Notes: generated from the sequence alone by a model not told the origin. A stretch of DNA of 26,778 bases from Chara braunii (GCA_003427395.1 BFEA01000023.1:3457992-3484769); one strand, 5' to 3'. Positions 11,572 to 21,170 are shown, numbered from the stretch's first letter. Program-made: numbers and translations.

Positions 11572-12060
11572 GACTAAGACCCTGACTTAATCGCCCTTTT
11601 TCTAAGGAAGACATTTGGCGAGGAGAAAGCACGAGGTTTAGATAGGCTCCCCAAAAAGTTATGGGGAACCTTCTGGGTCCAGATGGCCCCGAACCTCACG
11701 GTGTACTACCGTTAGGTATGGAAAACAGGGCGCATAGGGAAGCTGGTAGGAGAGGGTGTTCTTAAAAAGGGGAAAATTTTGACATAAAAAAAAAAAACTA
11801 TCGTCTGATAACCCTGCTCACTGTAGTCAAAACGCTGGCGGAAACAAAAAAAAAAACTATCGTCTGATAACCCTGCTCACTGTAGTCAAAACGCTGGCGG
11901 AAACCTTTGCAAATGGGATTCCGAGCCTAGACAATCTCATCGACCCAACACAAACAGGGTTCGTAAAGGGCGAAGGATCTAGGATAATGCTTTGCTAGTT
12001 AATGACCACCTTAAACCACCACTCTACCCGATGTTCCAGCAAACGACAACGTTTTTCTTT
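11572..12060 (+). pseudogene. LINE-type (non-LTR) reverse transcriptase remnant, 5' part
   Basis: Conceptual translation gives an RT fingers/palm start typical of plant L1-like LINEs: G-L-D-R-L-P-K-K-L-W near 11638, then V-W-K-T-G-R-I-G, then N-Y-R-L-I-T-L-L-T-V-V-K-T-L-A-E-T, and P-T-Q-T-G-F-V-K-G near 11946. Several stops and shifts break it, and the frame changes again at D-N-A-L-L-V-N-D-H after 11980. It ends just before an inserted segment. The catalytic half resumes at 12930. It is not functional. Confidence 0.75.
11786..11904. repeat. Exact 59-bp tandem duplication inside the LINE remnant
   Basis: A 48-nt block starting CTATCGTCTGATAACC is present identically at 11798-11845 and 11857-11904. 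Each copy is preceded by an A run (12 and 11 nt). The surrounding LINE is heavily mutated, so an error-free duplication must be recent or an assembly artefact. Confidence 0.9.
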
Positions 12061-12089
12061 AGAGATCACTCTCTAAGGTGGCCATCCCG

Positions 12090-12440
12090 ACCAAAGAACC
12101 AAAACAAATGTTGAAATAAAACAGGATTTCGTCCTCCTGCAGGATCAAAAAAAGTGGTATTAAAATTTCTATCAGTTAATAGCATAGTAATAGGACCTGC
12201 TAATACTGGAAGTGAGAATAAAAGCAGAAAAGTTGTAATTAGCACAGACCAAACAAATAGAGGTAATCTATGCATGGTCATTCCTGGGCCACGCATGTTA
12301 AAAATAGTCGTAATGAAATTGATAGCACCTAATATTGAGGAAACACCCGATAAATGAAGACTAAAAATAGCTAAATCCACAGCTCCTCCAGAATGACTGG
12401 TTATACCGTTTAAAGGTGGGTAGACCGTCCACCCGGCGGG
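12090..12440 (-). pseudogene. cox1: Nuclear mitochondrial DNA fragment: cox1 (cytochrome c oxidase subunit 1)
   Basis: The minus strand from about 12436 to 12090 encodes [53 protein letters not shown], and Q-H-L-F-W-F-F-G. This is the central heme/copper-domain part of COX1, of plant or streptophyte type. About 115 codons are open with no internal stop. The match stops immediately before the invariant H-P-E-V-Y motif and does not extend upstream of G-W-T. It sits in an insert that splits a LINE pseudogene. It is a dead fragment of mitochondrial origin. Confidence 0.93.
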
Positions 12441-12929
12441 AGGCCGGTAGCACAGGTTCATGAGGCTACTAGTAGATAGTGTGGAGAATTGGCACAACGG
12501 CAATAATTGAAAATGCGATGAATTGTTGCACGACCTATTTCGTAGTTGCAACAAATTGTTATAACTTTTAAATATTTTTCCTGCAAAGATCACGACCAAA
12601 TCTACCCACCCTCCAATTTTCAGATTTTTGTTCATTTTCTTCTCGTCGCGAAGGGGGTCCTTGTCCCGTTGACCCAAAATTTGTAAAGTGCCAAAAATGA
12701 AAAACATAAGCAATTGTCGCGACATTTATTTAATGTGGTAAATGATCGTTTTTCATTTTTCTGATACAGGACCTAATCTACAGATCTCAAATTTTCAGAT
12801 TTGTTTCTTAATTGTTTAAGCGTCAAAAATCACCAATGTCGACGCTTGAAAATTGCAGGGCTGGACACCTACCGATCGACGGCCCCCCTAAAGACCCGCT
12901 CCTAACTCACCGGAATACCACTTTTCAGT
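12441..12929. other. Unidentified AT-rich part of the insert splitting the LINE
   Basis: Follows the cox1 fragment and shows no coding similarity I recognise; the phrase CAGATTTTTGTTC / CAGATTTGTTTC appears twice. It may be further organellar or other foreign sequence joined with the cox1 piece. Confidence 0.4.
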
Positions 12930-14060
12930 CTCAGGTAGGGTGGTGGTTTAAGCTTACAAGACGGGACAAACACACCACAACCGTGGTCTTTATCGACTTT
13001 GAGAAAGCATATGACGTGGACTATTTATTCTTAGACCGGCGTATGAAGAAAACGAATTTTTGTTCGCATTTCTGGAGATGAGCCGGAATATTACACCAAC
13101 GTTTATCCAAGTGAATGGTGTTTTAGCCCCAATAATTTCGGTTCGCTAAGGGGACCCGTCCCTTTTCCTAATTGTGATGGAAGCATTGGCAACGAACCTC
13201 CAAGTCCGCACCAACAAAGACATTAGGAAGTTGCAAATTTCCATCATCCTAGAAGAAGCAATCCCTGTCTGCTTGATGTTTGCATATGACTTGACCATCA
13301 TGGTTGATGCCCCCCCCTTAAGAGTTGTTGGACCGATGCACAACGGTTTCAAACATGACAGTCAATTGGGGGAGCAAAACACTAGGATGGTGTATCCATC
13401 ATCCATCATTCGGCCTGCGTCCCCCCGAATTACCACATGTCAAATGGTTACTTGAGGCGTCCCCAGTCAAGGTAGTAGGTATGATGTTGACAGCATTTAG
13501 AAAACAAGCGTCGAACAATGATTGCATCCTCAAACCCGTATTGGAAAAGATAGCCTACTGGACTGATAAGGACACATCTTTAATTGGGAGGGCTATGACA
13601 ATTAACGATGCAGTGTTGGCCACACTCTGGTACAAATTTGCGATCTCGATCCTCAACAAAGAGGCGGTTAAATCACTAAAGAGGCAAGTAACGAAATTGC
13701 TATGGAGGGATAACAGCGAGCTGCCAAATCTCATCAACAGGGTGACCTGGTCGTCAGTTATTCAACCTATGGACAAATGTTGTCTGGGAATTTTGGATCC
13801 GGTTATCCAGACCGCGACACTAATGATACAATGCATCAAAAGGTTGTCGTTCACACCACACCTCCCTTGGAATACCCTTGCACTGGAACAAATTGCCCGC
13901 CTGGCCCCTCAAGCTCCATAGGGAGTGGAGCCCCTGACCTGGTTGGAGGACCGTTACTGGACCATACCACGGTGTACAGGTTTCATAGATGTTCCTAACG
14001 AGGATATCTTACCATGCATGGTGAGAGATGGTGAACAGAGACCTAAAAATTTTCAGACAA
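12930..14060 (+). pseudogene. LINE-type reverse transcriptase remnant, catalytic and C-terminal part
   Basis: Motif A reads F-I-D-F-E-K-A-Y-D (12989-13015). Motif B is broken: V-R-stop-G-D-P at about 13142. The catalytic box reads L-M-F-A-Y-D-L (about 13276), where F-A-D-D would be expected, so one catalytic Asp is lost. The thumb and C-terminal region is open for nearly 200 codons (13325-13921) and includes L-I-G-R-A-M-T-I-N-D-A-V-L-A-T-L-W-Y and K-L-L-W-R-D, typical of LINE ORF2 after the RT. Multiple stops and frame changes mark it as dead. It continues the remnant at 11572-12060. Confidence 0.75.
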
Positions 14061-14700
14061 TTTTGTCATGCCATTTATTTATAAGAAAACCCAAGGGGTC
14101 ATTTTAACCACATTTGTCACCAATTTCATAGAGTGGACATCATACCAAAGAACACAAAATTTGGCACACAACGAGCTTGAACCGAAAAAAAACAAACAGG
14201 TATAACAAAAAAAACAACAACACGTACCATAAAATTTGACCTCCAAACCCTAATTTCAGCACCCATTAACCAAGGAGAAAGTGGGGGTCCCCCCATTAAC
14301 CGCTTGTGCTTGTACCCCACCCCCCCCCAAGTTATGGAACCTCTCTCCTACAGAGCCAGATAAATAAGTCATGTGCGATTTCTATGTAAAGGTTGCATGC
14401 TTTAAATGATACTTTAGCACGAGAGATCCGAGTTTGACCATACTATGATGGCAAATATGGGAGTAGCTTTCAGAGGGACTACGAACACTCGTTGTTCGTC
14501 TGGGGAGGACGAGCGCATACAAATACGAATGCGCATGCAAACAAGGATTTACTATTTATGCACCAAATGTTGTTTATATATGTATAAACATATATGTACT
14601 TAATTTTATTCATATACATGTACGTATATGAATAGCATTGGATACCTATAGATGTAGGCAAGTGTATTTGTACACATATATCATCATATGGAACCGCCTG
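14061..14700. other. Gene-free spacer with AT palindromes
   Basis: Near 14570-14632 several short ATATGTATAAACATATAT / CATATACATGTACGTATATG palindromes occur. No gene or RNA gene is recognised. Confidence 0.45.
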
Positions 14701-14747
14701 TGGAGTCGCACGTTGAAAGGGAGAAAAGGACAAATGAAGGGCAATCC

Positions 14748-14812
14748 TAGACTGTTTCGTTGGCGTTTGTTTTTTTCGCCAACTCATCCGGAGGTTGAAC
14801 CCTTACAGTCTG
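14748..14812 (-). ncRNA. Degenerate type III hammerhead ribozyme relative (copy 3)
   Basis: On the minus strand the same architecture as the copies at 15706 and 24090 can be drawn: stem III CAGACTGT with its partner (seven pairs), a weak stem I, a 7-bp stem II GTTGGCG/CGCCAAC with an 11-nt A-rich loop, and GAAAC. The core reads CGGATGA instead of CTGATGA (invariant U4 replaced by G), and the first pair of stem I is A.C. It is therefore probably inactive. Homology to the other copies continues at about 14813-14880. Confidence 0.6.
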
Positions 14813-15381
14813 CAGAGTCCCCTAATTGGTGACTAAGTGATAATACATCTCACCCCCCGGTTATAGTTGATCATCAACGACTGTCCCACAGGCGATTAAG
14901 CGATAATGCATCTCAACCCCGATTATTATGGCGAGCTTCTAATTCCAACAACACGTCCATTAGAAATGGGCAAGAGTTACAGACAATTGTGATCGTATGT
15001 GAAACCACCTTTCTCAAACTGCATCTTTTTTTTTTTTTTTTTTTCAAACAACACACATTGCCCCCTTCTATTATGGGCGGTGGCAGTCCGGTTGCTTATC
15101 ACCAGCAAGCAGATGTACAATAGGAAGGAAGGAAAATCCACCAGAGAAGGATAGGTTTTCCCTTGATCAAACTGCATCTTCATATGTAAGGTGATTAGCA
15201 TGCCGGACAAGCTTCTTTGTTACTCTTGCCACGTACAATAAACATACATGCGAGCATAACATACTTGCAACAGACGAGCATAATGCATAACGCACGTATG
15301 CTGCATGATAGCGTGCACAATTCACACATGAGGGTAACAACAGCCCTGAGAAAAACCTATCTCACATGGCCTCGTCCTCTC

Positions 15382-15383
<2 letters not shown>

Positions 15384-15424
<41 letters not shown>
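15384..15424. repeat. (AT)n microsatellite at the edge of a hammerhead repeat
   Basis: About 20 AT units, ending directly at TGTCAAATAAAACTGCCC. The same junction, with two substitutions, is seen at 24021. Confidence 0.95.
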
Positions 15425-15427
<3 letters not shown>

Positions 15428-15767
15428 CAAATAAAACTGCCCAGTTTTTTTCCGGTCAGGTCGAGCGGCAGTGGTCGGGGGTGTTACTAGGCGGCCATGC
15501 TGTGCCTCTAGTGCTAGCGGCGTGTCTGGAGTGTATTTTTTGGCTGTGACAGACCTTTCTTTGTTTCGTGGATGATTTGCTGGCTTGTGATGGGGTGTGA
15601 ACCGACAGTCTGTAGAGTTTTCCATCTGGTGCGGGTGAGTGATAGTCAAATTGATTTTGGTTAAGGTAGATTATCATTTACAGTGTAATCAGTGAGGGGA
15701 TTCTGCAGACTGTTGAGGGTTCAGCCTCCTGATGAGTCGGTGAAACTCCGACGAAACAGTTTGTCAC
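15425..15767 (+). mobile_element. Hammerhead-bearing non-autonomous repeat (copy 1), cut by the assembly gap
   Basis: From about 15450 to 15767 the sequence is the reverse complement of about 24087-24402, with landmarks CCGGTCAGGTCGAGCGGCAG, GTGACAGACCTTTC, GAACCGACAGTCTGTAGAG and the hammerhead at its right end. It has no coding capacity. The left end abuts an (AT)n tract through TGTCAAATAAAACTGCCC; the right end is lost in N. Small size, absence of ORFs and a self-cleaving motif recall plant retrozymes or a non-autonomous PLE. The class is not established. Confidence 0.6.
15706..15763 (+). ncRNA. Type III hammerhead ribozyme, intact fold (copy 1)
   Basis: Reading 5' to 3': stem III CAGACTGT pairs with ACAGTTTG (8 bp, one G.U); cleavage residue U15714 after GU; stem I GAGG/CCTC with loop GTTCAG; core CTGATGA (15729-15735); stem II GTCGG/CCGAC with a 7-nt loop; core GAA followed by A15.1. 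Every invariant hammerhead core base is present. The cleavage triplet is GUU, allowed under the NUH rule though less common than GUC. Confidence 0.85.
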
Positions 15768-16138
15768 NNNNNNNNNNNNNNNNNNNNNNNNNNNNNNNNN
15801 NNNNNNNNNNNNNNNNNNNNNNNNNNNNNNNNNNNNNNNNNNNNNNNNNNNNNNNNNNNNNNNNNNNNNNNNNNNNNNNNNNNNNNNNNNNNNNNNNNNN
15901 NNNNNNNNNNNNNNNNNNNNNNNNNNNNNNNNNNNNNNNNNNNNNNNNNNNNNNNNNNNNNNNNNNNNNNNNNNNNNNNNNNNNNNNNNNNNNNNNNNNN
16001 NNNNNNNNNNNNNNNNNNNNNNNNNNNNNNNNNNNNNNNNNNNNNNNNNNNNNNNNNNNNNNNNNNNNNNNNNNNNNNNNNNNNNNNNNNNNNNNNNNNN
16101 NNNNNNNNNNNNNNNNNNNNNNNNNNNNNNNNNNNNNN
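15768..16138. other. Assembly gap
   Basis: A run of 371 N. It hides the right end of hammerhead copy 1 and the left end of the repeat flanking the PLE. Confidence 1.
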
Positions 16139-16386
16139 CTTTACCAAATTTGAATTAAAAATCAAATACAAAAAATACACACTATGATAAAAATAAGAAA
16201 AAATAAGAAAGAGAATTAAAATGAATGAGTGTGCCTGCACCTTTTCGACATCGCCATCTTTGTCGATTTTTAATTATTTTTTGGCATTGACAAATGCCCT
16301 GAAAATTTACAGATATGTAGTTTACATAATCAATAACTCATTAATTTAAAAAAAAATAAAATAAAAAAATTAGGCCCCGAAATAAA
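16139..16386. repeat. About 200-bp AT-rich tandem repeat unit, left of the PLE
   Basis: Aligns with 22145-22355. Shared landmarks are GAGTG(T/C)GC, CCATCTTTG(T/A)CGATTTTTAAT, a poly-A-rich block and TAGGCCCCGAAA at the end (16371 and 22341). Removing the PLE puts the two units head to tail with a period of about 201 nt, so the element landed in a pre-existing tandem pair. Confidence 0.65.
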
Positions 16387-16799
16387 CTGGACGTTTCGTA
16401 GGGTAGGTTATGAACTCTGTCGGTTGGAGAGATGTTCATGCGGACCTGAGTTGGGTTGACTGGCTCGCTTGGTTTTCGTAGCCTCTGTCGTCCCATTCCT
16501 ATTAATACGCAGGTTACGATCTAATCGTCACCGACGACGATTCTAAGACCCCTGAGGAAGGCTGGGTGGCGGACCAGCCGAAACTAGTCGGGTCCACGTA
16601 GCTGGTTTCATTGTCATATTTTTTGAATCAATCGTCATGTCCGGGTTATTTTGTAACTGCGTCTACTCTTCCGTGCTATCTTTTTTCTCTCTTTCCTTCT
16701 TCTTCTTTTCTTCCTCTTTTCTGTGCTTTTCATTGTGAGTTATTGGCTGATGCTCTGTGTCACTTTGGTAGGTAATTGACTTTGGTCTGCTACTACTAC
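16384..16799 (+). repeat. Pseudo-LTR, left copy
   Basis: Starts AAACTGGACGTTTCGTAGGG and ends CTGCTACTACTAC. By hand count it differs from the right copy by about 11 substitutions and one 3-nt deletion, roughly 97% identity. It contains a hammerhead-like fold (16547-16594) and a pyrimidine-rich tract (about 16680-16722). It does not begin TG and end CA as true LTRs usually do. Confidence 0.9.
16547..16594 (+). ncRNA. Hammerhead-like ribozyme fold in left pseudo-LTR
   Basis: Order: stem I GACCC / GGGTC (16547-16551 with 16590-16594), core CTGAGGA (16552-16558), one extra A (16559), stem II GGCTGG/CCAGCC with an 8-nt loop, GAAA, a minimal stem III AC-TA-GT, and cleavage triplet GTC (16587-16589). 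It resembles the minimal type I hammerheads described in canonical PLEs. The deviation is the extra A between core and stem II; two-pair stem III suggests it would need dimerisation or be weak. Confidence 0.65.
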
Positions 16800-16887
16800 T
16801 TGAACTCTCGAAGTAACCGCCGTAGGAATAGTACTACGTGTCCGAGTGGCTTCGACTGTGCAACGTTATCGATTAACATCGTCCCCA

Positions 16888-18231
16888 ATGGCTTCGTTTC
16901 CTAACACCAATTCTAATTCCAATCTCGTTCTGCCCTCTTCATCTATAGTCCGTACATGCTACAACTGTGGAGATCCGGGGCACTTCGTTCGTTGTTTCCC
17001 GCACCCTAGACCCGCCAATCCGTCTTCTGTGATTGTTCAGTCCGATTCTCCTTTGCTTACTCTTGCGACTAGTTCTGTTTCTGGTGGCTCATCGACATTC
17101 TCTAATGGTTCTACGTCACAATTTGGGCGGGGTTTTGGATGGAACCAGGCCAAGCAGAGGTTGGATCTTTTGGAGCATATTGTAGCAGAGATCAAGATTC
17201 GACATGACTCGGAGGTGGAAAGGGAGAGATCTGTTAAAGACGAAGAAGAGAAGAGGAGGAAGGAGAAGGAGGAGGAGAGACGTGCGTCGGAGAAGAAGGA
17301 CCGGGAAGAATTTCGAAAACTCCTCACTGATTCTATGAACGCTAGACTGGATGGTGTGGTCGAACTGCTTCGGGGTAAGGGTAGCTCTTGTGAAGTGGAA
17401 GCCCTTCGGAAGGACATCGAGCGTTTGGGAAAGAAGTTGGTCGAAGGCGCTACCAGTTCCTCGGCTGCAAGGTGTTCTGAGGGCGATGGACTTCTTGCCC
17501 AGTTGCTCGCTGAGCAGGAGAGGATGCGTTCGCAATTGGAAGAAGCAATGGCCACCAAACGTCGGCTGGAAGGTGTGGAGAAAGATATGAAGGAGGTTAT
17601 CAAAGCACGCGATGAGGCTCGGGCCGATGCCGAGAAGTGGCAAGAGGAAGCTAATCGGCCGGGCAAACGGGGTTGTATCGCGCTTAATACTCCGGCAGCC
17701 AAGGTGGTTACCAGGCCTCCGAGGTCTTCCCCTCGGAAGTCTCCTGTTGCCTCTGTTGACTTGAGGAGGGTAGCGGATATGCACCGTATGGAGGTTGAAA
17801 CCATTCAAGGAATACGCACGCGGGAGTTTAACACCCGTCGGGAGGCTGAGCAGGAATTGGAGAAGGCAAGAGCGAAAATTGTTTTATTGGAGAAGGAGTG
17901 AGCGGCTTGGGGTAAGGCTTCCCACACCCCTCGTTCGAACCTTCGGGTCAGGATGGACGAAGTGGCCGGTACCAAGGGGAAGGAGAAGGTGGGACATGAA
18001 GTAAGCCATGCCATGGACGCACGAAAGGAATTGAGGGGGTTGATCAAAGATGCATTGACCGCTATTTGCGAGAAAGGAGTGAAGTACGTCGGCATTAAGC
18101 AGACCATTGAGGATATAATAGCCCATCGGGTAAGCAGGGCCTTTCCACAGAAGGATGGTGTCGTTGATGTCTCAGAGGATTTGGGTGATTGCGGAGACAA
18201 GGACGACGGGGGAGACCCTGCTGCTTCTTAG
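16888..18231 (+). CDS. PLE ORF1: Gag-like CCHC zinc-knuckle / coiled-coil protein with one in-frame TGA
   Basis: The first ATG in the frame is at 16888 (the frame is open from a stop at 16801). Near residues 24-36 a perfect zinc knuckle C-Y-N-C-G-D-P-G-H-F-V-R-C (C-x2-C-x4-H-x4-C) suggests RNA binding. Residues about 85-340 are mostly charged heptad-like helix (K/E/R-rich around 17215-17330), probably a coiled coil for self-assembly. The frame meets TGA at 17899, then stays open in the same frame to TAG at 18229. That tail (K-E-L-R-G-L-I-K-D-A-L, I-C-E-K-G-V-K-Y) still looks coding, so TGA is probably a point mutation in a 448-codon ORF. Similar proteins are, from memory, abundant in Chara. 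The probable role is an RNP-forming ORF1 protein. Confidence 0.75.
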
Positions 18232-18383
18232 GGTCTCTCCCGGATGTGACGTGTCTTTGGAGGTTGTTTAATCATTGCTTTCGGCTTCGTTCTTCTTTTC
18301 CTTCGTTTCTGCGGTGTCGGAGTCTTAATTCCTTTCTGTGCGTGATTGTTATTGGTTTGATTCTTGGAGGAGTTATTCCATGA

Positions 18384-21170
18384 GCTCGTAAATTTATTGG
18401 TCACATCTCTGATTATTGGTGCTCACGTCATGATGAGATCGATGAGGGGCCGCTCGTGTATCTTTTGGTTTCTCCTTAGTTCAAGCACGGCTACGTTGGG
18501 TGTACTAGCAGAGACGTCCATTCGAGGTGGAGCGAGCATGTCTACCGTGCGTCTAATAGTTCTCTGATTAGGGAGGGTCTTCGTAATGAGAGGTATGGGT
18601 GGCTTCGTAGATGTGGTGTTGCTAGCTATGTCGCTATTCCCCTGTGCCGCTGCTCTGTCAATGATCTTTACTCTGTGGAAAAGTTTTTCATTCGTACGTT
18701 CTCTCCTGCTTTGAATTCAAGGGAGCGTCCTCGCAAATGTCGTCGTAAGAGGCTTGGGAAGAGGGAAAGGGGCAGATTGCGCTCCAAGGCTTCTTTGGCA
18801 CCTGCATCTTTAACTTGCGTTTCTTCCTCCAGCAATCCCTTGTTGTTTACTGCTTCGGTGGGGATCACGTCATTTAGTCTTTTGCGTATTCTCAATTATT
18901 GCGTTGACTCCCACATAAATAAGGTCACTGTTGTTTGCAAAGGAGGTGGGTCGTTGGTGGACCAATGGAAGATTCTTCGTAGGATATATGGGTCCTCTGT
19001 GGTGTGCAGTAGTTTTGGACAAGACCTGTTTCGGTCGTCGAAAGGTTGGTTGGTAGATGGGGCTGTTATTTCTTTTTCCTCTATCGTCCCCTTTTGCTGT
19101 CGATCGTTGGCTCTCAAGCCTGTTTTGACCTCTTTTCTGAGTAATCCAGGGAGTAGAAGGGTGCTTGCTTCCTGGGATCTGTCGACGCTTATTTCGGCTT
19201 TTTCTACTGTCCGTAGTTTTTCTGAGAAGAGGTCTAGTTTTAGGCTTCGTCTGATTTTATCTAAGCAGATCTCTTCACGTTTTGGTTTACCGATCCGGAG
19301 GAGACTGACGGTGCGTATCATATATGATGACGTTTTCTGTAAAGCTGAAATTCGGCGTCTCTGTGCATCTGTGATTAGGAATCTCGAGGTGGACGAATCA
19401 TGGAAGTCTTTGCTGATTCGGCGTATGCGGGTGGTTTGGAAGAGGAAAGGGTCTATTGGGGATGTTATTCATAACTTTAGGCACTTCTCTCGTTTGCCTT
19501 TGCTTGAATGTACCTGTTTGGAGGTCGATGCAGCGCTGGGTAGATCCGATGGTCACGTGTCATTTCGGATGAGTCTTGAGTCATCCTTTCCTAGTTGGAT
19601 GAGTAACTCTAAGAACATCTTGTGTCCCCGCTCTGATAATCCTACCCTTGATCTCAAGAAGCAGATCTGTACCTCCTTTTTGGCATTTCCACAGCTTAAC
19701 TCTTCTTCGGCTTTGGCCCGCATTACCACTTCCTCGCTGGAGGGATGCTTAACCGATGTTTCCCCTAGGGTTCATACTGAGTGCTCGCTTAGTAATCTGA
19801 AGTTGCAGTGCTGCAGGTTTGAAGGGCTGGTATGTTGCCCTGTGGACCATAACCCAGGGGACACCTTGGTGTGTTGCCCTGTGTTGTATGGGATGGGACT
19901 GAGGAAATTGTTCACTGACAATTCTTCTTTTATTCATGAATCACGTACAGAAGGTGAGGTGCTTCAGGAATGTCGTGTTACCTATTTGAGTGAAGGATTC
20001 GATAAGATTGGTAAGTGGGACAAGGACGGCAGTTTTGGCAATGCGTTCTGTTTACCAAAGCATAAAGATGTGGCGAAGTGGCGTCCTATTTGTCCGTCAT
20101 ATCCCGAGTGTGCTGCATTAGGACGAAGAAGAGTCGCATATGCCATCAACGAGTTGTTGTGGAAACTTCCCGGTTCGTTCCACTTTAATCTTCAAAGTAC
20201 TTCGAAGTTTATGAAGGGTCTGGAGTCTCTCAATGGCACGATCCGAAAGCAGGACAGTCTCGTGGGGGCTTCGTTCGACGTAAAGGAGATGTTCTCCAAT
20301 TTACCTCAATAGTCTATCAAGATTGCTCTTCGGTGGGTGATTGACTATTGGATTTCGGAAGGGTACAAAGGTGTGGCCGTCAGGAAGCATGGTAAGGTAG
20401 CCCGGTTGACCAGAGGGCGTACGGAGGAGGGTTGGGTATTGATCAAGCTGCATGTTCTATTTCGTTTTGTTTCTTTTGACCTTAGTAATACTTTTGTCCG
20501 CTGCTCAGGGGTTCTGTTGAAGCAGGTTTCGGGGATTCCTATGGGCAAGTCGACTAGTCCGGCTTTGGCATGTCTGCTGTGCGCATATAATGAGTATGGT
20601 TTCCTGTCTTCTCTTGGGACCGATCGTAAGTTGATCGCCGGGTTTCGCCTTGTTGATGATGTTTCCATTTTTGTTCGCTATAATAAGTCTTCCAGTTCGT
20701 CTTTGGCTAAGGCGCAGTTGATTGTGGAGCAGTTTCGCGGTTGTTATGATCCTAATTTGACTTTGGAACAGACTAATGTCGGACTCGGCTGGGATTTCAT
20801 TGGGTGTGCTGTTAAGGTTTTCAACGACCCATGCAGGGTGTGTTGTATAGCCACCCACAGGAACCAAAAGGTGATCTGTGATAAGGGGTTGATTTTTCCT
20901 AGTCTGCAGGATTTTGTATCCTTTTCTGGAAGGCAGCAGAAGTTAGCAGTCATTTTGTCCTTTCTTCATCGGTTACGGGTTTTCAACAATGTGCCGCGCC
21001 TTGAGGTTGTCTTTCTTCTTACCCTGAAGCATGAGCTTTGGCTCCGGGGTTATCCAGATCACTTCTTCGACTTGGCACTTGAAAGATTTTCCAGAAAATT
21101 TGCTGGCTGCTGGGATCATTGGTTGCCCTTGTTGACTGGATGGAATCGTTTACTTCCAAGAAGAGGATGA
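18384..21170 (+). pseudogene. PLE ORF2: GIY-YIG endonuclease - CxC - reverse transcriptase, two in-frame TAG
   Basis: One frame is open from after TGA 18381-18383 to TGA 21168, interrupted only by TAG 18477 and TAG 20310. Domain 1 (18456-18716) is a GIY-YIG nuclease: L-V-Y for GIY, Y-V-G for YIG (18492), the Arg/His pair in S-R-W-S-E-H (18522-18539), catalytic Glu in V-E-K-F-F-I (18678) and Asn in A-L-N (18714). A basic linker R-K-C-R-R-K-R follows. The CxC motif is C-T-C at 19509-19517. RT motif A is F-D-V-K-E-M-F-S-N-L-P (20274), motif B Q-V-S-G-I-P-M-G (20523), motif C R-L-V-D-D (20646), motif D region G-L-G-W-D-F-I-G (about 20784). Both RT catalytic Asp residues of motif C are kept. The first stop splits the nuclease, the second lies just after motif A, so no full protein is made as read. 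The true start is uncertain; no ATG with a clear claim was found upstream of the nuclease. Confidence 0.85.

Noticed and set aside
12066-12725. The whole 219-codon minus-strand ORF as one cox1-derived gene
   Set aside because: Only residues about 98-212 match COX1; the first 95 residues come from unrelated AT-rich DNA.
15362-15549. ORFs with I-Y-I-Y tracts at the TA microsatellites (also near 24003-24480)
   Set aside because: TAT/ATA codons from (TA)n keep any frame open; the flanking sequence is non-coding ribozyme repeat.
17037-17804. Long minus-strand ORFs opposite ORF1
   Set aside because: Serine-rich shadows of the K/E/R-rich coiled-coil codons.
17899-17901. TGA as selenocysteine codon, as known in some Naiad elements
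   Set aside because: It is a single TGA in ORF1, in a non-cysteine-like context; the other breaks are TAG, which points to ordinary decay.
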